From assembly GCF_051622035.1 (NCBI RefSeq), contig NC_135364.1, positions 19,867,001 to 19,931,000 of the forward strand: a DNA stretch of 64,000 bases. Reading direction: 5' to 3'. Both the position numbers and the translations under genes were made by a program. The stretch is from Arctopsyche grandis. Lineage: Eukaryota > Arthropoda > Insecta > Trichoptera > Hydropsychidae. Shown here piece by piece: positions 10,411-21,600 of the stretch. Each line of letters starts with the position of its first letter. Position 1 is the stretch's first letter. The notes beneath the pieces were generated by a model that saw only the letters and a program-made list of their open reading frames with translations, had not been told where the DNA came from and ran no database searches.

Positions 10411-10788
10411 GACTTTACAAAAAGTCCGTGGTGCCCTCGATGGTGCTTTCATTCTTTTTCTTTTTTCTGGCTGTATCCGTATTAAATGTATGTAGGTGAC
10501 TATCATAGGCAGACATTATTGATAGACCGTGCGAATTCTACCCTACGTAAGCTGAAACAATTTTTCGAGTCCGAGTCCCATCCAAGAGAGTCTCTCTTCC
10601 AAGCCACCGTTTTCCCTTTACTTTTCCTTCCATTATTGTCTATAGATGACGATACTCGAGGTCATGAATTACGGGGCCAAGATGTTCTGACTTTCAGCAT
10701 TTTACTGTATCAAGAAGCTCTTTATTTTGGTGAAGCAGTTGGAGGACAGTTCATTTCGGGAGGGCTTTCATTTACTACTTACGAATAG
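10411..10788 (+). CDS. Unrecognised ORF, possible pseudogene fragment
   Basis: A 100-codon frame (10486-10788) lies between the XLF and GPATCH4 genes on the opposite strand. Its codons look coherent and it holds a leucine-rich stretch (FPLLFLPLLSIDDDT) and a glycine-rich end (GEAVGGQFISGG). The sequence just upstream (10411-10494) is open in another frame and reads VTLQKVRGALDGAFILF before a TAG. Two adjoining protein-like frames in different phases suggest a decayed coding region or a retrocopy with a frameshift. I do not recognise the family, and there is no clear splice signal or promoter. Confidence 0.3.
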
Positions 10789-11526
10789 CAAAACGCTTGT
10801 TTCTGCATTAAGTAAATTTTTCAAATGCCGAAAATGGCTATAAATTTTAATTCTCGTTTCAAATAATATCTGTATGAACTAAAACATGATTATTTTTTTT
10901 TGAAGTGGTCATCCTGTGCATTCAAAATATTGACAATGGACAGCCATTGCTTGCTTGTTTTCTTAATATTGTATAGTTATAATATTTTGCTTACATTGAA
11001 TATTTAACCCAAATTTTATCTATTTAGTGAAAAATATCAAAATATAAACAATAAAAGTATTAATAGTCCCTCTTTACGTTGGTTGAGTCATGAAAAGGTG
11101 TAAGAAGTATATATCTTGCTTCCGCCCACATGTTTTTGTGCAGAAAGTATTTGTCGTGGAGTGGGGTCATCGTGGAGAGAAGGCATTCAATTCGAAAATC
11201 CAGACTTGCCTATGTATAATTATTAATAAAAATCTTAATACAAATTACAAGGGAAACTATTGTATTCGAAGTCTTTTCTCTTGAGAATATAGTAATTAAA
11301 TTAGATTTTCTAAAAGACTGTTTTTTAATGTGTTTTTATTTCACTTTCAAAAAATATATATATAAAGTTCAGGAAAGATACAAATTTATTTTCTATACAG
11401 AAAAGTATTATATATTTCAGAAAAAAAATCTAATTTTTAGAATAGATTTTATTTGGGATAAAATTCAAATATAAATTTTATTCACGTATGTATGTATGTA
11501 TGTACAATTATTGTTTTAACATCACT
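10789..11526. other. Intergenic DNA; GPATCH4 3' flank
   Basis: AT-rich, with no gene seen. It carries AATAAA in the minus orientation at 11482-11477 and 11453-11448, about 45 and 75 bases beyond the GPATCH4 stop, so GPATCH4 transcription probably ends here. A short (GTAT)n run is at 11485-11503. Confidence 0.5.
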
Positions 11527-12471
11527 TCATGAATTGTGAATTTTATTTTTTTTGGAAGGTGCCGTAGTTTCATCTTGCTTAGTCTTTTTTCTTTTGTGTT
11601 TATTAGACTTGCAAGTACTACTGTCAGTATCACTTGATTTATCATTGTTAGTATGATTGTTAGTCTCCTTAGTTAACTTTTGTTGTGACAAAAAGGCTTG
11701 TTCTTGCATGTTAATCCTTGCTAATTTTCCATTAGATTTTAACCCATGCCTGGCTCCTCTGAAATAAGTAAATTAAAAATTAAAAAGTAGATGTAATAAT
11801 TTACAAGATGAGAATGAAAACGAAGTTACGTTACTTGTGGGCAGTTCGCTTTCCACAAGCAGCAAACAATTCTTCGTCTGTTAAAACTTTTGCTTTATTA
11901 TCCGGTTCATCATCTTTTTTTTCTATTACATGCGATTTTTCACTTTCGTTTTGTACCATTTCACCATTAGTTAATGTAGCTGTTTGAACAAAAGTTTGGA
12001 AATATAATGGCATATTGTCCGATTTGATTTTTCCATTTTTACACCTATTATTTTTCTTTGAATTAGTAGTGAATGATTCCACTTCTCCATTCTGTTTAGT
12101 ATTAACCTGTGAAATTATAAGCAATTAAATTTATATCTAGTTTTATAAAAGTTCAAGTTAAACTTACTTCTATATTTGTCGTAGCATTATTATACACTTT
12201 ATTCCACCAATGATTAGTAAATTCATCGGCCATGTTATGACCAAGGCCACCTGAACTTCTCTTGGGTTTCGGTTTTAATGCTTGGGAAATCCCATTTTCA
12301 TTTTTACCCAATCCTTTCCCTGAAGAATATATAAAGGATACACATTATAAATTTGTCAAATGAAAATATAACCTAAAATAATATTAAAAAGTCGTTTCCA
12401 TAAATAGTAACATCGATCGTCATACCTTTCGTCCATCCATATTTTTCTAATTGCTTTTTGGCAAAATCCAT
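11527..12471 (-). CDS. GPATCH4: G-patch domain-containing protein 4
   Basis: Four exons on the minus strand: 12471-12426, 12319-12168, 12106-11835 and 11758-11527. They encode 233 aa. The protein starts MDFAKKQLEKYGWTKG and continues with the G-patch glycines KGLGKNENG. It then has SSGGLGHN and the GPATCH4 signature EFTNHWWNKVYNNAT (about residues 47-61). A second conserved block follows: LTDEELFAACGKRTAHKGAR ending in KLARINMQEQAFL. The tail is rich in K, S, T and D (KHKRKKTKQDE, SKKNKIHNS), a nucleolar-type basic tail. G-patch proteins commonly bind and activate DEAH-box RNA helicases, and GPATCH4 is nucleolar, so a role in ribosome or small-RNP maturation is expected. It is shorter than the vertebrate protein because the basic tail is shorter. 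Introns are GT-AG and phases agree. Confidence 0.93.
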
Positions 12472-13357
12472 CGAAAACTTTTAACGTTATGACAATTCAG
12501 GAATATATTTACAATAAACGTCAAGTAAACACATGGTAGAGAGCATCGCCAACTGCATATTATAACGAAAGACAGTGTTACCAATCGCACGCACCATTCA
12601 CTGTCATTGAGAAAATAATTGAAACTCCTTTTTAACCAGACAGGAGAAACACTATAGGTATTGGCAATCGTACAGTTATTGGCCGCTTAGATTTTAAAGT
12701 AAGAAAACAACAACCCTGTGATCTTATTGAAAACTTTTTGTGTTTTATTGTTTTAATGTATTATTTTAGTTCCCTTAGCCAATAATAATATGTATAATAA
12801 TTCTCCTAAATTTATCTCATTAGCTGCATTATTATTATTTTATGGGTTATTATTATTTTAGTTTTACAGTAATCGTACATACATTGGATATTATTATAAA
12901 AATTAAAAACAAATCTGCCACAGGCGAATTAAAAAAAAACTATTTTTCAATTTTCATGAGTTTCTTTATAATCACAAAGTTTCACTGAATTGAAGCGTAT
13001 TTCAAATGACATTTGGTGGCAACTTTATTGTATTTATTAATCACAGATAGCGCCACAGTCGAAATACAAAAAAAAACCTTAATTGTATTTTATTTTTACG
13101 AACTTCTTCATACTTCCACTTATTCATCTAAATTTTTCTTTATTATTTACTTTTCTTATGGGATTTATGAATATTTTAATTCATATTCGTGTAAATCCTC
13201 ACCCCAAGAGCACCTTGGGGCGAGCCTAGCCTCCTCCCCATTTTGTGCCATGCGCCCAAGGATTGTTTTGTGAACCAGAGACCCAAATGTGTTAAACAGA
13301 TTTGGTGTAGAGGTGCAATGGGGTTGAATAGTTGAAAGTGGCCGACGATAGTCTTAG
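12472..13357. other. Intergenic, no gene seen
   Basis: AT-rich DNA upstream of GPATCH4, whose promoter should lie close to 12480-12600. A richer block at about 13196-13360 (CACCCCAAGAGCACC and on) is non-coding in all frames and abuts the transposon that starts at 13358. Confidence 0.4.
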
Positions 13358-14503
13358 CCCCCCTTTACACGAGCATAATGGATTAGACCGGCATCGAACC
13401 GTCGCCGGGTACTAGGCGCTGTGTTGTATGGATGGGTATTAGTGCTTCAAATCCCGGAAGGTTTCGTCAGCACCGGGATTGCGGTGCTGGGAAATCTCGA
13501 ACCCGGGATCCCGGTGCTAGCACCGGGATTCCGGTGTATAAGGAAAAAAAATGCATAAGGAAAAAAAAAGTTCAATTGCACATACATTTAAAATCTTATT
13601 AAAATAGAAATAATATAGAATACTGTGTACTATATGAAAAAAATATATAATACACAGTATTCGTTTATTTATTTTTATTATACAGATCTGAATTTAATTT
13701 TAATTTTTTATTTTAAAATAAGTTCGAAGTTATCTAAAACGAAACAATCCATCTAATATAAAAACTCCAATTAAATTGACTTTATGTAAAAAAAAAATAT
13801 CACACCAACGAATTTTATTCAATAATTAATTTTAATATAGTTTATAGTTCTATGTATATATCGAAGAACTGGACATATAAATATTATAATTAAATGTACT
13901 TACATCAAAATAGATAATCTTCGTACGATTAACAGAAACAACAGCGTCTTAGTACAACACACACAGCGTAACGAGATCAAAACACTTGAAAATTCCCTGT
14001 ACGACTGAGAAAATCATATTCGATCCTAAATAACACAGGTCTCATAAAAAAAAAAAAAATGTCAATATGCTTCGAATATCATTGCAGTTGAGGACAAAAT
14101 CTGCAATACAATTCAGGCCGTGCGTAATATTTCGAGGAAACGGCGAGCTGGGGTGAAACGCTTCAGTGCAAACAAATGTATTATGACTGTTATTGTTCGT
14201 TGTATAATGTTGTTACACGCTTTTTCCATATTATTTTTGTAAAAATAATATTTTAAAGAAATTTCTGCCAGCACCGTAATCCCGGTATTCAGACTAGTTT
14301 CAGCACCGGGATTCACGGTACCAGAAATCACCGGGATTGGAAGCCTTAATTGGTATGCAACGTTTCAGACGGGCCGGATGAATCCTAACCGGTGGATTGA
14401 TTCGGTTCGCCTGAAACATTGCATACCCAACCATACAATACAGCACCTAATAACCGGTGCAGGCACGGTGCCGATCTAATCCATCCTGCCCGTCTAAAGG
14501 GGA
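13358..14503. mobile_element. Non-autonomous DNA transposon with long TIRs
   Basis: The ends of this 1,146-bp segment are inverted copies of each other. CCCCCCTTTACACGAGCA at the left matches the reverse complement of TGCCCGTCTAAAGGGGA at the right, and similarity continues for about 80-90 bases with scattered differences. CTTAG flanks both sides (13353-13357 and 14504-14508), a possible 5-bp target duplication. Copies of the palindromic motif CACCGGGATNCCGGTG occur inside each end (13470-13545 and 14270-14340). A second hairpin sits just inside the right end (GGTATGCAACGTTTCAG against CTGAAACATTGCATACC, 14351-14430). The middle is AT-rich and has no transposase frame. Confidence 0.7.
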
Positions 14504-14542
14504 CTTAGTGTCGGTTTTGCGTGCACACATCAAATGAAAAGT

Positions 14543-14585
14543 GGTCGAGCATGGCTGATCATGGCCAAGTATGGCCGAGCATGGC
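14543..14585. repeat. Decamer tandem repeat, four units
   Basis: Four imperfect copies of a 10-base unit of the form GAGCATGGCC / AAGTATGGCC lie just outside the right end of the TIR element. Confidence 0.6.
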
Positions 14586-15631
14586 ATACGTGTATACATG
14601 TCGGTTCATGCTAACAATGTATCATTCATTCCCTACCGCGTCATGACAGCAATAGTATATTGTTGACAATAACCTACGATGGTCCATCTTATAGAGAAGC
14701 CATTAGGTCCATAAGTCGTAAACCTTTTACTTACCGCTAAGTTAAGATACTTGTGTTAAGTTCGTCTAAGTAGATGTAGTGGGGCTTCTCTTGTCTAGCT
14801 GGAAGATTAAATGCTATAAGCGGCTAGAGAAAAACACTACACATTTGCATCCATAAATATGCAGTTTCATATTTCTTTTTAGAATATTATGCGCATTTTG
14901 TGCAATGTTTTAGAAAGTGATTCTTAGGTTTCAATTTTAATACGTTGTTTCCTTTGTTTGGTCTCTGAATGCATTTCAGCGCTGGCATCCTTGTACCCAA
15001 ATTCGACCACACTGATTATCCTGCTGCCAGGACTTGGCGCAACAATAGCCCACTGACAAACTACCGGGAGGCAAAGAGGGGGTGGGAGTGGGTTGGGAGG
15101 GTGGTTCTCGTCTCGTTTGCGGCTTTCGTGCACACAACAAAACTGCATTTCAGCATTTTTTTTGCCCGTCTGGCTGAGAGTCTTACGCGCAAACAACGCG
15201 AGAAAACTCCCGACTTGGTTGGCTCGTAAATTCAGACAGAAGTTTAACTTTGCCAAGTATGGCCCTTTGTGTACGAAGCGTGTCTGCCAGCTCAAGAGTT
15301 GATAGGCTCGATTTAGCACATTTTAATATCGCATTTGTCACCATTTTATTCTCACTCGATATTGACTTATGGTCAACAACACGTTGAGATTCTCAATTAA
15401 AAGTTTGAGAATCCATTGAATGAATGACACAGCAGATACAATACGGAAGATGTACGAAGGCAATGTTTCTGCGATGGACGTATGCAATCGGAATAATAAA
15501 TTAGGGCATTTTGCTTAATATGGAATAGGGCTTTGCTTCGTGTCCTTAGAGCAGTGATATCCAAAATATGAATAGCGTTTATATATAATATAAACATAAG
15601 AAATAAATAGTATTTATATAATATTAATACA
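14586..15631. other. No gene; GC-richer island at about 14960-15310
   Basis: Several overlapping frames up to 131 codons exist here on both strands. They lack domains, splice signals and coding-like composition, so I read the block as non-coding, perhaps conserved regulatory DNA or an old repeat. Confidence 0.35.
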
Positions 15632-15845
15632 TCTAATATATAATTTCGAAAGAGACTCTAATATATAAGTTTTGGTTCCTAGAATCCGTGACGTTAAATT
15701 TAATATAAAAACATATGAATATTCAAATAAATTTAAATAAAATAAAACTATTCAAATAAATTTAATAAAATGTTTACTATTAAATAAGCCATATTCAAAC
15801 GGTTTATATTAAAAATACTGAGCGAAGCCGGGTAAAGCCACTAGT
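15632..15845 (-). repeat. Interspersed repeat family R1, copy A
   Basis: Read on the minus strand it starts CTAGTGGCTTTACCCGGC, goes on with TTCGCTCAGTATT, and ends in an AT-rich body closed by TTTCGAAATTATATATTAGA. Three other copies in the window share both ends (36661, 57700 and 59209). The class is uncertain: a Helitron-like end (CTAGT) or a short SINE-like element are both possible. Confidence 0.7.
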
Positions 15846-18183
15846 AATATATAAAATACTTATTTCGTCACATTTCAGTCCAAAGGGATTGACGATTGTT
15901 TTTCATTTACATTTTTTTTGTTTTGATTATTTTTACATATGTACTATTTTATTTGTTCTTTTGTTTTTGAAATTTTCTTCAACGCCACCATATTGGGAAG
16001 TTCGTTGTTCGAGTTCATATTTACGTCTCTTCAGAGATGAAATAAGAAGAGACAGTGGCAATAATCGAGTTCGATAATTAGTTCGGGGTGAGTGATGTTT
16101 TCACTTCATGGATTTTTAAAAGTACCTTTTTATCGGGCGCACAAATGTGTGCATCAAGGTCATTAGTATATTATGTTGTAATAAAACAAAGAAACATTAA
16201 GTATATAAATAAAATAATGGGACTGGTAACGTAGCGTTGGATCTGGCAACACTGGTGGCATCCCGTTTGAAGGGGAGGCAGGCCGGCATGAGTACCCTGC
16301 GAAACATCAATTCTCGTTATGTGAACTCTCCGTTTCTATACTTGTCTCGTCAGCTTGGTACTAGGATCATCATAGTAATCATTCCTGAAATATTTTCTAA
16401 TATCTCTATTATATTACGACTTATCTCAACTTTTAATTAAAATTATTATTTTAACTTTATTTACACACCTCAGATAGTACATACATAGATGAAGTTGAAT
16501 AAAATAGCAATGCTACCTAAAATGTATAAAAGTTGCCAATCGCTGATCTGTTTAAATGAACTATAATCATTAATTAATTTACATTAATGGCTCTCAAAGT
16601 TGATTTATTGTAAAGCGGAGGGCTAACAGCAATACTTTTCAAATAGGGGAGGTTATTTCACCTTAAACAACTTCCCCTTTTTATTTTCGAAGTGTATCTA
16701 CTGAAATTTGGTACCCATATTTTACTTAATATGTACATACATAGGTCTTTCATATTACATATTTTAGAATGACTGTATTTTCTATTCGGGGACAGTTTTG
16801 GAGGGGTTGAATTGAAACGTGCCCAACTTTGCAATTATTTTTGGACTTGTTCCTGTAACCATTTTTAGAAACACTCCTTTTGCAGAAGAGTGTCTGTATA
16901 CATATGTACATAATATCGAGTTAGAAAATAGCTTTGTGAAATTTAATTTTCCAACCGCGACCGTCGAAATGGCTTTCTGTTTTTATTTTGATTGTCATTC
17001 CTTTAATTGTTATTCTTTAATTAAATTGCACAGACTAGAGTTTTGTTATTTAATTTTTGGTATGCGAGAAAGCTGCGAGCGCTCTCCCGCTAATTTGCTC
17101 GTTAATTTCGTTAATTTTGTATGCCTCAAAGTCGTTTATTTAATTCTTTTGATCAGTGGAGCGCGCAGCAGGAGAGTATGCTACCCGCATTTTTTTCTTC
17201 CTAAAAACCCTTTTTGCTTTATTATTATTAAAATTATAATATGTGTACATATGTACATATGCTAAAATGAGCCTTCGACATTAACATATTAATTAGCTCT
17301 TTATATTGAGCTTATTTCATTACGTTTTGAATTAAAATATCCCAGATTCAAAGGCAGGGAATTAAGCCCTTTACAACGTCATTATTTCGTAAAGCGGATT
17401 CGAAATACCTACGCCGCTGTTGCTCGAATAAGAACTTTAATCGTAAACGAAGATTAAGATTTAGTCGTAAATGTGGCCCCGGAGTTGAAGGGTCACCGGG
17501 CAATTTTGTAGCCGAATGGTCACATTTTATAACCGGTCGTAAAGAACGCGGTCAAATATGTAATGCAATTTCGCCGAGTACCAAACAAACGTTCAAAATC
17601 ACTTCTGTCGTTTTCCTTCGTTTGATTTTCAGACCTTGCTCGGATGAGAATTTTGACCTTATAATCGAGTTAGCCAACAAGCAATTCCATTTTATGTGTA
17701 CGTAACTTCTCGAATTACGTGCGGGATGTACACGTAAATTAATATTTATATCCACTGTGCATCATCATTCCGCAAAACGTCTATTGTTTTTTTTACATCA
17801 TCTCGTCTTGAGCAAGTCTTTCCAGTTTTCCAGGTGTTTTCCTTTGTTTAGCTAAGCAGATAAACCACAGCAAGGGTTTATTGTGGTTTTCTACTAAAGA
17901 TCAATCAATCTATCTATGTATTTATATATTATATATAAAATCTATGTATGTATGTTTATTTTTCTGTTATGTAGTCACAGCTTTCAGCTCAGGATTTTAG
18001 TTACCCCAATTTAATTCCAGATAGGTAGGTATTGTCTTGAGATGACGGAATTGACCATATAATTACTACCCACATACTAATTGATGACACTTCATGACCC
18101 TATTCACGTACTATTACCGCCAATAATGCTATATTGATATAACAAACCAATCCAATACAATAATTTTATTAAAATTTATGCTT
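15846..18183. other. No gene seen
   Basis: AT-rich DNA with stop-limited frames. The longest (16819-17265, 148 codons) is rich in F, Y, C and I, as expected for random AT-rich sequence. A somewhat GC-richer block is at about 17370-17740. Confidence 0.4.
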
Positions 18184-18623
18184 ATTTTTTTATTTTATTT
18201 TTATTTTATTAATTGAAAAATCAACAGACAGGATGTACATAGATATGTATAAAAAAACAAATAGTAAATAAATAATATATGTAACATCCGAGTCCAATAA
18301 TAGATTTTTACAAAAATGAAAAAGATAAATATAAGGAAAACAAATTAAAAAGTAAAGAATAAAGGCATGACAAAATATGTAGAACATTGCATAATTAAAC
18401 TATAGTATTAAAATATTTGGAAAAGGTTATAAAATAGAATATAAGAAGAAATTGAAATTAACAAATATAAAACAGATGAAAAAGGTAAATACAAAATAAA
18501 CAAATGAAAAGGAAAAGAATGAAAGCTATAATATGATTAAATAGGACATTACATAACTAAACTAAAGTATAAAAATATTGGAAATATTGGAAAAATAGAA
18601 TAGGAGAAGAAATGAATCAATCG
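18184..18623 (-). mobile_element. 3' end of a LINE (same family as 60790-61836), strongly 5'-truncated
   Basis: Nearly base-for-base the same as 60790-61235. From a (TTTTA)n tail it runs through AATTGAAAAATCAACAGACA to ATGAATCAATCG, where similarity stops. On the minus strand this is the LINE 3' UTR with a (TAAAA)n tail. Only the UTR was copied, typical of abortive target-primed reverse transcription. Confidence 0.8.
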
Positions 18624-21600
18624 TTGAGATGGGTTCAAATGTTCTCTTCTCCCGTGCCACGTACCAATTTTGATGACTTCGTCACCGTTTAATCTAAAAT
18701 ATGTATGTTGGTCTGGAATTGAGGAATTGTTTAATTTGAGATCTTAAATGTGTTCTAATATTGTATTTGCTTTTATAAATTGATTTATTTGTTTCATATT
18801 TTATCTTTATCTTATTGTTGCGTGGACGTGTAGAGGGGTTTCCGAAATCGGAGTGAAAGATGCAGCGAGCAGTGATAGAGGTACATAGTTTATTGTTGTT
18901 CCGTCGACGAGCTGACTCCGAATGAATCACAAAACAAATCCAACGAATATTTATACATGGCGTGTATTCTCAGCACAAATAGATCATTGGTCGATAGGTC
19001 GACGAGCGCCTAATCTCTATGTTACGTTATTTTATTTTTGCATCCATATTTATTCTTGTATCCTTTTTTTTTGCTTAGCCAAAGTAATGACTTGGAGCAA
19101 TTCTGTAGTGTCACTTTGGCAAAAATGTAAATAAATAAATTTGTAATATTTTGTCCCTTCATATTGAATATTTTTCATCTCTTCATGGCCTAATTAGAAA
19201 AATATTAATGGCAATGGAAAATGTAGAGCATCTTACCAAAAAAACTTCCAACATGTTGGGATTGTCAAAAATGTCTACGATTATGATTTAACATGGTTTG
19301 AAATCGAATAAAACTTGAATAATGTACATATCGAAATCGTTACAAGATTATCTTCAGGGAGTATCCTAGTGTATGTATGTAAGTACATAAAGACTCACGT
19401 GATGTCGTATCGGAAATATAATTAAAGGAAGTGTGTCAATGTCGACATCCATTTTCGCTTTACCTCCTCATTTGGCGTTTTATCGATCTTTGCTAATATT
19501 TGTTTGTTCTTCTTTCGCACTCGTTTCGCACGGATATCATCTGCTTCCGAGTAGTGACGTGTCGTATATGCACAATAATAAAACTCGGGAAACATTTTCA
19601 ACAAATATTCCTCGACGTTCTCTCATTTGTAGACGTATCTAAATAAAAAGGTATACCCAAACTTTTACTTCGCGTAGTTTCCGCATGTTTCAACAGTCGC
19701 CGTTTCGCCAAAGTTTAAGTAGATACATACATACATATGTACATACATATGTACATATCAACAGATTCAAATGTTCGCATACACTCATACTAAATTCGGA
19801 TTGTCGTAGCTCATACACTACTGTTTAAATTATATAATAATACATACATATGTATATGTTTTGTGTATGTATTCAAGTGTTGTTAACTTCTGAGACAGTT
19901 TTGCGTTGTTCAAACCATCTGTTGCTTATTGAAATATGTATGCGATTTCATATAAATATGTATGAAAATATAAAGGTAACTTCTGGAAAGACATGGATTT
20001 TAACATTAATCAATTTTAATTATTGCATGCTTATTTCGTGTTGAGCAGATATATTCAATTGATTTACATATTGACCTGTCAATATTTCATGTGTTTTTAT
20101 ACATTTCATATCATCGTAAACCTTTCACCATCCACTACTGGTCAAACTTCATACATACATACATATGTAAAAATCTCCTATTCCTATTGCAGGTTTTAGT
20201 TCATTTTCTAGCCATTCATTTGGTCTTGTCTTCAACTATGGAGTAGAATTAATTGATGTGCATAGTTTATTCTATTTTTTTCAAGTGATTGTTCAATTTC
20301 TATTGAAACCTTTTCTTGGTGATTTTATTTTCTTTGATTAAGATATTACGCTAGTCTTTTTTTGAACTAGTAGCACATCCACTTCTATATTACCATTACC
20401 ATTTTTTTCACTACAGAATTCGCTCCATACATACATATATGAATTAATAAGCGACGGTGCATACATATATGAATTAATATCAAGTCTTGACCAGAAATTT
20501 GAGAGTTACCTTGCGGCTAGACTGCGACAAGATGTTCTTCCAAAACAAACAACATTCAACAAGTACTCGTACATTATTTGAAATATGTCTTTCCACTATA
20601 ATATAACATTCCATGTATAATTTTCACTTTTAAATTGGCTGATATTCTTTCGAGAGCATTCGGACGCACCGTATATTTTCGTATGCCACAATCGCAGATC
20701 TAGCACGTCTGCCGAGCAATAAATTCAAACGATAACGCCAATTCTGAAACGTTAGATGCAATAAATTATTTATATCGCAAAGTACATACATATGTAGTTA
20801 GATAGATAGTTCCACGATGAATATTCATCAATCGAGAGAGCGAGAGAACAAAAATCTGTATGCGTTCTGTACATTCATAATAAGATTTACGAGTCGTAGA
20901 GGGTAAGCCCACCTACGAAGCGCTACGCACCCCATAGCTCGATCTCAGGAAGGAGACAATGACGAGGGTTGGGTCCCTAATGAATGCGCGAGGAACCAAT
21001 TAGCAATGTGGGCAATTCTTTCCATCCAACGTGACAAGTTGCGTGTCGGCTGGCGTAGAAAAAAGCGCGCATAAATTAATTATGCATAGACTGGAGAGGT
21101 GAGCTATGGCAGGGTTGAATCGATGGAGACGTCTTCCGAGTGGGAAACGCAAGGGTTAAAAATATACACGCATGCTAGCGGTTTAGATTTATGGTTAAAC
21201 TCTGTTCACACTGGCTCGTATCGTGATCCCGTGTGTAGAATCTGGAATAATAATTTTCTTTTGGTTTATTCGATTTGCCTAACCTGTTATTTGTAGCTCA
21301 TTCGCGGTCAGTTGAGCAAGTCGAGCATATGTACAAATGTATGTATATATGTACATATATATTATGCCAACATATTAAGTGATTTGTCTGTCGTAGACAT
21401 TGATGTTTATGATATATGTAGCTTTGCCACGCCAAATGCTCAACTTTTAGCCGAATAATTTGTTTTTGAGAATTTTTCGTTTACTTGTTTGTGTCTAAGA
21501 TAAATTGTCAAATTGATTGCTCGACAAATCTTGGACATCTGAACGTTTTTGGGAACTTCCTTAAAATATATTTGTTTAGGACTATATTGCCCCTTTGATT

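Noticed and set aside
14924..15319. 131-codon minus-strand ORF, with overlapping plus-strand ORFs
   Set aside because: No domain, splice context or coherent composition. Open frames on both strands reflect the local GC-richer base composition.
16819..17265. 148-codon plus-strand ORF
   Set aside because: Rich in F, Y, C, I and N, with no motif; typical of AT-rich random sequence.
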